A stretch of 6,005 nucleotides of DNA from Oceanihabitans sp. (lineage in GTDB: Bacteria > Bacteroidota > Bacteroidia > Flavobacteriales > Flavobacteriaceae). A program made the translations under genes and the position numbers. The notes beneath the pieces are model-generated. The model saw only the letters and a program-made list of their open reading frames with translations. It ran no database searches and was not told the DNA's origin. The stretch covers positions 1 to 6,005 of the forward strand of contig JAGPUY010000375.1 of NCBI GenBank assembly GCA_018067265.1, in the 5' to 3' direction. Shown piece after piece: positions 1 to 6,005 of the stretch (positions within the stretch are counted from its first letter, which is position 1; every line of letters starts with the position of its first letter).

Positions 1-761
1 AATGGCAACTTTTCCCAAAGGGCCATATTTGGTGTTGGAAACTCTCCTTTTAAACCAGTTCCTCCACCTTCAATAATATAAGATCCTACTGTGGAAACAT
101 CCATATTAAAACCAATAACAATTAAACTGGTAACTAAAATAGCTGTTAATGCTGCAGGTAATTTTTTGGTGATTTTAGGTAAACCCCAAATGATTCCCAT
201 AGTTAATAACACTAAACCAATCATAACATACAGCTCCGATCCTTGCATGTATGTACCTACATATTCTTTTACACCGGCATCCGAAACCTCCATCGATTTA
301 TGGGAAAACATTTTTACTTGCGCCATAAAAATAACGATCGACAAACCATTAACAAAGCCCATCATTACGGGATGCGGAATTAAACGCACAAAGCGTCCAA
401 GCTTAAAAACACCTGCTAGAATTTGTATTAACCCCATTAAAACAACACAAGCCATCAGGTAGAAAAAACCCATATTTTCAATTGGCGCATCAAACAACAT
501 ACCTTTGGTATGCCCATCTGCTATCATGCTAACAAAAATTACGGCAACTGCTCCTGCTGCTCCAGATATTAAACCTGGTCTTCCTCCAAAAACAGCGGTA
601 ATTAAACCAATAATAAATGCACCAGACAATGCCATTAAAGGGTCTATTTGTGCAACAAATGCAAACGCAACCACTTCTGGAATCATAGCTAAAGATACCG
701 TTATTCCGGCTAATACATCATCCTTTGCATTCGGCACTATTTTTCTTATAAACTCTGTCAT
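1..761 (-). CDS. SulP family inorganic anion transporter, N-terminal part (cut by left window edge)
   Basis: This is an inner-membrane secondary transporter of the SulP (SLC26-like) family, whose members move sulfate, bicarbonate or other anions, usually with Na+ or H+. The window holds 253 complete codons read from 761 downward, with no stop before the edge. About seven hydrophobic segments are visible, near residues 16-37, 41-58, 63-80, 98-119, 130-148, 175-192 and 201-218. Family features include the first helix with LAGITVSLAMIPEVVAFAF, the glycine-rich GGRPGLISGAAGAVAV stretch after helix 2 (residues 59-74), and IPHPVMMGFVNGLSI (128-142). The LISGAAG form recalls BicA-like bacterial SulP proteins, but the substrate cannot be decided. 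The C-terminal helices and any STAS domain lie outside the window. The ATG at 761 is the first in frame after an in-frame TAA (792-794). The upstream region is A-rich without a Shine-Dalgarno, as is usual in Bacteroidota. It is divergent from the M14 gene. Confidence 0.93.
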   Translation of the reverse strand, partial: MTEFIRKIVPNAKDDVLAGITVSLAMIPEVVAFAFVAQIDPLMALSGAFIIGLITAVFGGRPGLISGAAGAVAVIFVSMIADGHTKGMLFDAPIENMGFFYLMACVVLMGLIQILAGVFKLGRFVRLIPHPVMMGFVNGLSIVIFMAQVKMFSHKSMEVSDAGVKEYVGTYMQGSELYVMIGLVLLTMGIIWGLPKITKKLPAALTAILVTSLIVIGFNMDVSTVGSYIIEGGGTGLKGEFPTPNMALWEKLP

Positions 762-780
762 TTCTTTATTTTTGAAGGTG

Positions 781-810
781 CAAAAGTACTGTTAATTAAC
801 AGAAACGCAA
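781..810 (-). promoter_or_regulatory. Bacteroidota-type sigma-A promoter of the SulP gene
   Basis: Read on the minus strand, TTG (810-808) is followed by exactly 19 bases and then TACTTTTG (788-781). This matches the Bacteroides/Flavobacterium consensus TTG-N19-TAnnTTTG in every fixed position. Transcription would start a few bases downstream, leaving a leader of roughly 15 bases before the ATG at 761. The match and placement are seen in the sequence; promoter activity is inferred. Confidence 0.75.
789..802. promoter_or_regulatory. Perfect 14-bp palindrome in the promoter spacer, candidate operator
   Basis: CTGTTAATTAACAG is its own reverse complement over all 14 bases. It abuts the -7 element of the SulP promoter and fills most of the spacer between that promoter's two elements, where a bound dimeric regulator would block RNA polymerase. 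It also lies about 20 bases upstream of the M14 gene's -7-like element, so it could affect both directions. No regulator is encoded in the window, and the AT-rich core makes chance occurrence possible. Confidence 0.45.
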
Positions 811-821
811 GTGCATATTAC

Positions 822-829
822 TATATTTG
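822..829 (+). promoter_or_regulatory. Probable -7 element of the M14 lipoprotein gene
   Basis: TATATTTG matches the Bacteroidota -7 consensus TAnnTTTG and would place the transcription start near 834, about 25 bases before the ATG at 860. No TTG is found 17-23 bases upstream, so only the -7 half is supported and the promoter may be weak or dependent on an activator. Confidence 0.45.
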
Positions 830-859
830 TCGTATAACAATCTACTAAAACGTTTGAAG

Positions 860-2593
860 ATGAAGAAAATAATTTTCTTATTCCTATTAATTACAGCTTG
901 CAAATCTGAAAAAAGCAAAACGAATTTTGATTTTACTACTGTTTTTGAAAAAAGTGAAGGCACAGAAACCGCAACCTATCTGGAAGTAATAAATTACTAT
1001 TCGCAATTAGCAGAAACCTATCCTGAAATTTCAATGGAAGCGATAGGAGAAACAGATTCTGGAGAACCTTTACATATCGTTATACTAAACGCTGAAAAGA
1101 ATTTTAATTTTTCAGAAATTAGAAAAAGCAAACGTATTCTTTTGATAAATAATGGGATTCATCCAGGAGAATCCGATGGTATGGATGCCACTATGATGTT
1201 ATTTCGTGACATTGCTCAAGAAAAAATAGAAATTCCCCAAAACACAGTTTTAGTTACTATTCCTGTTTATAATGTTGGTGGAAGTTTAAATAGAAACACT
1301 ACGACTAGAACCAACCAAAATGGCCCAAAAGAATATGGTTTTAGAGGAAACGCTAGAAACTACGATTTAAACAGAGACTTTATAAAGAGTGATACCAAAA
1401 ACGCAAAGACATTTGCGCAAATTTTTCATCTTGTACAACCAGATGTTTTTATAGATAATCATGTAAGTAATGGTGCAGACTACCAATATACATTGACGCA
1501 TTTATTTACACAACACAACAAATTAGGTGGCGCTTTAGGGAATTATTTACACACGGAAATGATGCCAAAACTAGAAAAAAAGCTTTCCGAAAAAAACTGG
1601 GATATTACGCCTTATGTCAATGTATTTAATCAAGTTCCAGAATCTGGATTTAGTCAATTTATGGATTCGCCAAGATATTCTACAGGTTACACAACGTTGT
1701 TTAATACTTTAGGAATGATGGTAGAAACGCACATGTTAAAACCATACAAACAACGAGTAGAAGGAACTTATGAGTTGCTAAAAAGTATGTTAGAAATCAC
1801 GGAAGCAGATGGCGAAAAAATTAAAGCGCTTCGCAAAGATTATCCTAAAAAGCTTATCGCAAATAAAACCTATCCTTTAAACTGGGAAGTAGACACTTCA
1901 AAAACATCTACTTTAAACTTTAAAGGTTTTGAAGGCAATCGTATACCTAGTGACATTACGGGAAAAGAACGCTTAAAGTTTGACAGAAGCAAACCTTTTA
2001 CAAAAGAAGTAGCGTATCAAAATTATTTTAAACCAAAAGATAGCGTCACCATTCCAAGTGCTTATATCCTTCCGCAAGCTTGGTGGCATGTAATGGATTT
2101 ATTAAAACGAAATCAAGTAGAAATAACCGAATTAGCAAACGATACCATTATAGAAGTAGAATCGTATAAAATAGATACTTTTGAAACTAGAAAATCACCT
2201 TATGAAGGCCATTATCAACATTACAACACGACGGTAAAATCTTCTACGGGTCCTATTACTTTCCGTAAAGGCGATTATATCATTAACACCAATCAAAGAG
2301 CGCTTCGTTATTTATTGGAAACCTTAGAACCACAAGCGCCAGATTCCTTTTTTAATTGGAATTTCTTCGATACTATTTTACAACAAAAAGAACATTTTTC
2401 GCCTTATGTCTGGGAGGACAAAGCGAAAGCGCTTTTAGCAAGTAATCCAAAATTGCAAATTGCATTTAATATAAAAAAATCATATAATAAAGATTTTGCA
2501 AACAATTGGTATGCACAATTAGATTGGCTACATAAACAGAGTGAAAACTATGAAAAAGCACATTTACAATATCCTGTTTACAGACTGAAATAG
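860..2593 (+). CDS. M14 family zinc carboxypeptidase-like lipoprotein
   Basis: This is a predicted exported metallopeptidase of 577 residues. The start at 860 gives a compact lipoprotein signal: two lysines, a hydrophobic core, and lipobox ITAC with the lipidated Cys at 14. A TTG-initiated extension to 827 would put 11 polar residues before the signal and overlap the -7 element, so it is rejected. The M14 zinc site is intact: HPGE (His101, Glu104) and the third ligand His201 in DNHVSNGADYQY. Asn144-Arg145 and the RNYDLNRDF block (166-174) fit the substrate-binding region, and Glu289 in GMMVETHMLKPY is the likely catalytic glutamate. The remaining C-terminal 270 residues or so have no motif I recognise. 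M14 enzymes trim C-terminal residues or cleave amide or peptidoglycan-type peptides; the substrate here is unknown. The residues after Cys14 (KSEKSK) are not the acidic type linked to surface export, so a periplasmic face is more likely. It appears monocistronic. Confidence 0.9.
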   Translation: MKKIIFLFLLITACKSEKSKTNFDFTTVFEKSEGTETATYLEVINYYSQLAETYPEISMEAIGETDSGEPLHIVILNAEKNFNFSEIRKSKRILLINNGIHPGESDGMDATMMLFRDIAQEKIEIPQNTVLVTIPVYNVGGSLNRNTTTRTNQNGPKEYGFRGNARNYDLNRDFIKSDTKNAKTFAQIFHLVQPDVFIDNHVSNGADYQYTLTHLFTQHNKLGGALGNYLHTEMMPKLEKKLSEKNWDITPYVNVFNQVPESGFSQFMDSPRYSTGYTTLFNTLGMMVETHMLKPYKQRVEGTYELLKSMLEITEADGEKIKALRKDYPKKLIANKTYPLNWEVDTSKTSTLNFKGFEGNRIPSDITGKERLKFDRSKPFTKEVAYQNYFKPKDSVTIPSAYILPQAWWHVMDLLKRNQVEITELANDTIIEVESYKIDTFETRKSPYEGHYQHYNTTVKSSTGPITFRKGDYIINTNQRALRYLLETLEPQAPDSFFNWNFFDTILQQKEHFSPYVWEDKAKALLASNPKLQIAFNIKKSYNKDFANNWYAQLDWLHKQSENYEKAHLQYPVYRLK

Positions 2594-2628
2594 AAACAGT
2601 TAAATGAATTGAAAATATTTTTATGCTT

Positions 2629-2661
2629 TTGTAAAACCAATGGAAAAATAATCTAATTTTG
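2629..2661 (+). promoter_or_regulatory. Probable promoter of the ligase/amidohydrolase operon
   Basis: TAATTTTG (2654-2661) matches TAnnTTTG, and a TTG preceded by T-rich sequence (2629-2631) lies 22 bases upstream, slightly longer than the preferred 19. The predicted transcription start near 2666 gives a leader of about 27 bases before the ATG at 2693. No Shine-Dalgarno is visible. The short leader leaves no room for a riboswitch. Confidence 0.55.
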
Positions 2662-2692
2662 TTTAAAATTTATATCGCGATTATCGCATTTA

Positions 2693-4138
2693 ATGAATAA
2701 ATACATTGTTGTCAATCAACCTGAAAAATGGCATTTTTCGATTGAGAATATTACTGTAATTTCCTCGCAAGAGTATCTTACGAACCCTAAATTCTCCCTT
2801 TTAAAAAAGGCTAGAATATTTAATCTTTGTAAAGATTACTCGTACCAATCTAAAGGGTATTATGTATCTCTTTTAGCAGAAGCCAGAGGACATTTAGCAA
2901 TTCCTACCGTTAAAAACATTGTAGATTTAAAAACCTTAAAACTAGTTAGAATCGTTTCTGATGAGTTTGATGATGTTATTCAACAAAGTTTAAAAAATAT
3001 TAAATCTCGCGAGTTTACTTTAAGTATTTATTTCGGACAAAACGTAGCCCAAAAATACAAGGAGTTAAGCGGCTTATTTTACAAACACTTTCAGGTGCCA
3101 TTTTTACGTGTAAAATTCAATTACAACACGAAATGGAATATTCAAAGCATCAAGGCTATTTCTGAATCGGAGATTCCAGAGGAACATTTAGAAAGTGTGC
3201 ATGCATTTGCGAATCAGTATTTTGCCAAAAAACGCTATGACACGCCAAAACTAACCAAATCTGATTTTGATTTAGCTATTCTAGTAAACCCAAAGGATCC
3301 TGCGCCACCAAGCAACGCAAAAGCCATAAAAAAGTTTATAGATATTGCGGAGAAAATGAATATTTATGCGGAAGTCATTGAACCCAAAGACCTTTCTCGT
3401 TTATCTTCTTTTGATGCATTATTTATTCGTCAAAGCACAGAAGTAAACAACGAAGCCTATGCTTTTGCACGAAAAGCGCAACAAGAAGGTATTGCTATTA
3501 TTGATTATCCGGATGCCATATTAAAATGCTGCAATAAAGTATATATGGCAGAAGCTTTAAACAACGCGAATATCGATACCCCAAAAACAGTTATTGTTCA
3601 TAAAGACAATAGAGACCAAGTGCTAAAAGAAGTTGGTTTGCCTTGTGTTTTAAAAGCTCCCGATTCTACTTTTTCATTCGGTGTAAAAAAAGCAAAAACA
3701 GAAGCCGAATACCATACTTTAGTGAATGAAATGCTTAAAGAATCGGATCTTATTATTGCGCAAGAATTTTGCCCTTCCGATTACGATTGGCGCATCGGCA
3801 TTATAGACGACAAGCCCTTTTTTGCATGTAAGTATTATATGGCAAAAGGACATTGGCAAATATATAATTGGAAAGCAAAGAAAAAAAATGATCAAGATGG
3901 CGATGCCGATTGTCTATCCATAGAAGCGGTGCCAAAAAAAGTTTTAGACATGGCTTTAAAATCGGCAAGACTTATTGGTAAAGGATTATATGGCATTGAT
4001 ATCAAAGTAGTAAATAACAAACCAATGGTTATTGAAATTAACGACAACCCAAATATTGATTTTGGAGTAGAAGATCTGTATTATGGCGATTTGGTGTACA
4101 CCGAAATTCTTTCCGCATTAAAAAATAGACTCCTTTAA
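2693..4138 (+). CDS. RimK-type ATP-grasp ligase with RLAN-like N-terminal domain
   Basis: This 481-residue cytoplasmic enzyme is predicted to join an amino acid to a carboxylate through an acyl-phosphate, using ATP. Residues 1 to about 150 form an extra domain resembling the RimK-like ATP-grasp N-terminal (RLAN) domain, whose role is unknown. From about 190 onward the protein is a RimK-like ATP-grasp fold. Visible elements are the NK.YM.EAL segment (281-289), the ATP-binding lysine in VLKAPDSTFSFGV (Lys321) with its flexible glycine loop, QEF (357-359) and DWRIGIID (365-372). The metal-binding set is GIDIK (Asp436) and VIEINDNPN (Glu448, Asn450). E. coli RimK is about 300 residues, so the extra length is the N-terminal domain. 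It is the first gene of a tight operon, two bases before a GCS2-type ligase. It is not an obvious RimK orthologue; ribosomal S6 glutamylation is not implied. Substrates are unknown. Confidence 0.88.
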   Translation: MNKYIVVNQPEKWHFSIENITVISSQEYLTNPKFSLLKKARIFNLCKDYSYQSKGYYVSLLAEARGHLAIPTVKNIVDLKTLKLVRIVSDEFDDVIQQSLKNIKSREFTLSIYFGQNVAQKYKELSGLFYKHFQVPFLRVKFNYNTKWNIQSIKAISESEIPEEHLESVHAFANQYFAKKRYDTPKLTKSDFDLAILVNPKDPAPPSNAKAIKKFIDIAEKMNIYAEVIEPKDLSRLSSFDALFIRQSTEVNNEAYAFARKAQQEGIAIIDYPDAILKCCNKVYMAEALNNANIDTPKTVIVHKDNRDQVLKEVGLPCVLKAPDSTFSFGVKKAKTEAEYHTLVNEMLKESDLIIAQEFCPSDYDWRIGIIDDKPFFACKYYMAKGHWQIYNWKAKKKNDQDGDADCLSIEAVPKKVLDMALKSARLIGKGLYGIDIKVVNNKPMVIEINDNPNIDFGVEDLYYGDLVYTEILSALKNRLL

Positions 4139-4140
4139 TC

Positions 4141-5367
4141 ATGAGTAAAAAATACCATTTGTTCGAAGTTTTTGGAATAGAATTAGAATACATGCTAATT
4201 AATAATAGCAACTTTAAGGTTGCTCCTATTGTAGATACCTTATTAACAAAAAAAGCAGGAAAGCCTGCTGCAGATATTGACAACGGAAAAATTGCTTGGA
4301 GCAATGAATTGGTTGCGCATGTTATTGAATTAAAAACCAACGGTCCAACTGCAGATTTAGATTCATTATCTAGCTTATTTCATACCAATGTTATGGAAAT
4401 CAACCAGCTTTTAAAAATGGAAGACGCCCAACTATTACCAACAGCATGTCATCCTTTAATGAATCCGTTAACAGACACACAACTTTGGAAACATAGTTAT
4501 AGCGAAGTGTACGAACTGTATAATAGAATTTTTAATTGTAAAGGTCATGGTTGGAGTAATGTGCAAAGCACACACATCAACTTACCTTTTTACGATGATA
4601 AAGAGTTTGAAAAACTGCATGCTGCCATACGAATCCTTTTACCATTAATTCCGGGTTTAAGCGCAAGCTCTCCTATTTTAGAAGGAAAAAAGACAGGTTT
4701 TAAAGATACTCGTTTAGAATACTACAAAACCAATCAAAAGGAAATCCCGGAGATGACAGGTTTAGTAATTCCGGAACGTGTTTTTAGTAAAGTGGATTAT
4801 TATGCCACTATTTTTGAGCCCATAAAAAGAGCGATAAGACCATATGATACCAAGAAAATTCTAGATCATCATTTTTTAAACTCTCGAGGAGCAATTGCTC
4901 GATTTGACAGAAATGCGATTGAAATTCGCTTGGTAGACATTCAAGAAAGTCCGAAGGCAGACATCGCCATTTGCGTTTTAATCATCGAAGTTTTAAAACT
5001 GTTAGTTGACAAAAAACTAGGTTCTTTACAGCAACAAAAAAAGTGGCTAAAACAAGATCTATTTGCTATTTTAAATCCGATTATTAAAGACGCGGAAACC
5101 TATACGGTTTCTAATATGGAGTATTTAGAATTGTTTCAATTAGAAGATAGCACAACCGTTCAAAACATTTGGAAATACCTTTATGAAATTGCAAAACCTA
5201 CTATCGATGTATCGCATTATGAAGCATTAGATCTTATTTTAAAAGAAGGCACTTTGGCAACAAGAATATTAAAAGCGGTAAACGAAGATTATTCAGAAAA
5301 AAACATTAAAAAAGTCTACAGCAAATTAGCTTCCTGCTTACAGGAAAACAGTCTATTTATCCCATGA
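4141..5367 (+). CDS. GCS2-family carboxylate-amine ligase (glutamate-cysteine ligase type 2-like)
   Basis: This 408-residue cytoplasmic protein is of the GCS2 superfamily, a glutamine-synthetase-like fold that forms amide bonds between a carboxylate (often the gamma-carboxyl of glutamate) and an amine using ATP. Seen in order: the metal-binding FGIELEY (Glu14, Glu16), VIELKTNGP (61-69), the ACHP turn (102-105), QSTHINLPF (142-150), GLSASSPIL (172-180), DTRLEYY (189-195) and ARFDRNAIEIRLVD (253-266) with the Arg/Glu pair typical of the C-terminal active-site strand. The length is somewhat above the roughly 370 residues of the YbdK type. The ATG lies two bases after the TAA of the ATP-grasp gene, and the TGA overlaps the next start codon, so translation is probably coupled. 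True glutamate-cysteine ligase activity is possible, but the neighbour is RimK-like rather than a recognisable glutathione synthetase, so a different peptide product is more likely. Confidence 0.88.
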   Translation: MSKKYHLFEVFGIELEYMLINNSNFKVAPIVDTLLTKKAGKPAADIDNGKIAWSNELVAHVIELKTNGPTADLDSLSSLFHTNVMEINQLLKMEDAQLLPTACHPLMNPLTDTQLWKHSYSEVYELYNRIFNCKGHGWSNVQSTHINLPFYDDKEFEKLHAAIRILLPLIPGLSASSPILEGKKTGFKDTRLEYYKTNQKEIPEMTGLVIPERVFSKVDYYATIFEPIKRAIRPYDTKKILDHHFLNSRGAIARFDRNAIEIRLVDIQESPKADIAICVLIIEVLKLLVDKKLGSLQQQKKWLKQDLFAILNPIIKDAETYTVSNMEYLELFQLEDSTTVQNIWKYLYEIAKPTIDVSHYEALDLILKEGTLATRILKAVNEDYSEKNIKKVYSKLASCLQENSLFIP

Positions 5368-6005
5368 AAATGTTGCTAACTTGTGAGCATGGCGGAAATA
5401 ACATCCCGATGCCATATCAATCGTATTTTGCTAATCACAAAGCAATTTTAAACACACATCGCGGTTATGATTTAGGAGCTTTAGATCTATTTAATCATTT
5501 GAAATCTCTCGCTAATTTTTCAGCATACAGCGAAATCAGTCGGCTATTCATTGAATTAAACAGAAGTCTGCATCATAAAAATTTGTTTTCCGAATTTTCG
5601 AAGCAACTTTCAGAAAACGAAAAAGAAAAACTCATTTCTCGTTATTATTTAGAATATAGAGAAGCAATAGAAGCTGTCCTAATAAAGCAATTACAACCAA
5701 ATAAAAAGGTAGTGCATATCTCTGTGCATTCCTTTACTCCTATTTTAAATAACAAAAAAAGAGATTGTGATATTGGTTTGTTATATGATTCTAGAAATCC
5801 TTCAGAAAAAGCATTCAGTAAGCATTTAAAAAAAGAAATATTAAAATTAGATAACACGCTCCACGTTAGGTTTAACTATCCGTATTTGGGAAAAGCCGAC
5901 GGATTTACAACGTATTTACGTAAGCAGTTTAACAAAAACTATTTAGGCATTGAGCTGGAAGTAAATCAGAAATTCGCTACCAATAACACCATGGATAGCA
6001 GATTG
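5364..6005 (+). CDS. N-formylglutamate amidohydrolase family protein (cut by right window edge)
   Basis: This is a metal-dependent amidohydrolase of the N-formylglutamate deformylase family, whose known members release glutamate from N-formyl-L-glutamate at the end of histidine breakdown. The window holds 214 codons without a stop, most of a protein usually around 250 residues. Visible family motifs are CEHGGN (7-12), HRGYDLGA (32-39), IELNRS (63-68), HISVHSFTP (118-126), DIGLLYD (136-142), NYPYLGKADGFT (171-182) and GIELEVNQ (195-202). His9, His122 and acidic residues near them are the likely metal and catalytic set. The ATG at 5364 shares four bases (ATGA) with the stop of the GCS2 ligase gene. 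No histidine-degradation gene is present in the window, so the enzyme more likely cleaves or deprotects a glutamyl or N-acyl amide linked to the two upstream ligases. That role is inferred from position. Confidence 0.88.
   Translation, partial: MKMLLTCEHGGNNIPMPYQSYFANHKAILNTHRGYDLGALDLFNHLKSLANFSAYSEISRLFIELNRSLHHKNLFSEFSKQLSENEKEKLISRYYLEYREAIEAVLIKQLQPNKKVVHISVHSFTPILNNKKRDCDIGLLYDSRNPSEKAFSKHLKKEILKLDNTLHVRFNYPYLGKADGFTTYLRKQFNKNYLGIELEVNQKFATNNTMDSRL

Larger units (their letters stand above)
2693..6005 (+). other. Three-gene amidoligase/amidohydrolase operon (continues past right edge)
   Basis: An ATP-grasp ligase, a GCS2 ligase and an N-formylglutamate amidohydrolase-like enzyme follow each other with a 2-base gap and a 4-base ATGA overlap, all behind one promoter-like sequence. 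This spacing strongly suggests one transcript and coupled translation. Two ligases of unrelated folds imply at least two amide-bond-forming steps, with a hydrolase for maturation or turnover. Further genes may follow beyond 6005. Confidence 0.8.

Noticed and set aside
91..795. Two plus-strand open frames (91-462 and 505-795)
   Set aside because: They are antisense to the SulP transporter gene, whose minus-strand translation has clear family motifs and a promoter. The plus-strand translations are Thr/Pro/Ile-rich without any recognisable domain.
827..859. TTG-initiated extension of the M14 lipoprotein
   Set aside because: The TTG is part of the -7-like element, and the added residues would spoil the lipoprotein signal that begins cleanly at the ATG at 860.
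2612..2621. AAAATATTTT after the M14 stop as a terminator
   Set aside because: It is a ten-base A/T-only palindrome with no loop, no G/C stem and no proper T-tract, so it would not form a stable intrinsic terminator.
4038..4340. Minus-strand open frame
   Set aside because: It lies opposite the 3' end of the ATP-grasp gene and the 5' end of the GCS2 gene, both well supported, and its translation resembles no family.
2693..5367. Ordinary glutathione synthesis pair (glutamate-cysteine ligase plus glutathione synthetase)
   Set aside because: The ATP-grasp protein is RimK-like with an extra N-terminal domain rather than a recognisable GshB, and a hydrolase gene is coupled to the pair. It cannot be fully excluded from sequence alone.
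5645..5857. Minus-strand open frame
   Set aside because: It is fully antisense to the amidohydrolase gene, which shows conserved motifs through this region.
5364..6005. Histidine-degradation enzyme HutG
   Set aside because: Family membership fits, but no hut gene is seen in the window and the gene is translationally coupled to two ligases, so the neighbourhood does not support this role.

Overview
The window is AT-rich DNA that looks like a member of the Bacteroidota, most likely a marine or related Flavobacteriaceae. This rests on three signs: protein style (Lys/Asn/Ile-rich with A/T-ending codons), start codons without clear Shine-Dalgarno sequences, and upstream elements matching the Bacteroidota sigma-A promoter (TTG, spacer of about 19, TAnnTTTG). 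The genus cannot be fixed from the sequence.

Layout. On the minus strand, 761 down to 1 encodes the N-terminal part of a SulP-family anion transporter; the rest lies beyond the left edge. A 98-base divergent intergenic region (762-859) carries an unusually good consensus promoter for this gene, with a perfect 14-bp palindrome in its spacer. It also carries a -7-like element pointing the other way. On the plus strand, 860-2593 encodes a lipoprotein of the M14 zinc carboxypeptidase family. After a 99-base gap with its own promoter-like sequence come three tightly packed plus-strand genes: a RimK-type ATP-grasp ligase with an extra N-terminal domain (2693-4138), a GCS2-family carboxylate-amine ligase (4141-5367), and an N-formylglutamate amidohydrolase-family enzyme (from 5364, cut by the right edge).

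How they work together. The last three genes are separated by 2 bases and by a 4-base ATGA overlap, so they are almost certainly one operon. Two unrelated ATP-dependent carboxylate-amine ligases plus a metal-dependent amidohydrolase suggest making, and trimming or recycling, a small peptide or amide-linked metabolite, or tagging a protein with amino acids. The substrates are unknown. This is the most interesting part of the window. The M14 lipoprotein and the SulP transporter look like separate transcription units, and any link to the ligase operon is only positional. No RNA genes, CRISPR arrays, insertion sequences or convincing terminators were seen. No stretch longer than 300 bases lacks a gene.
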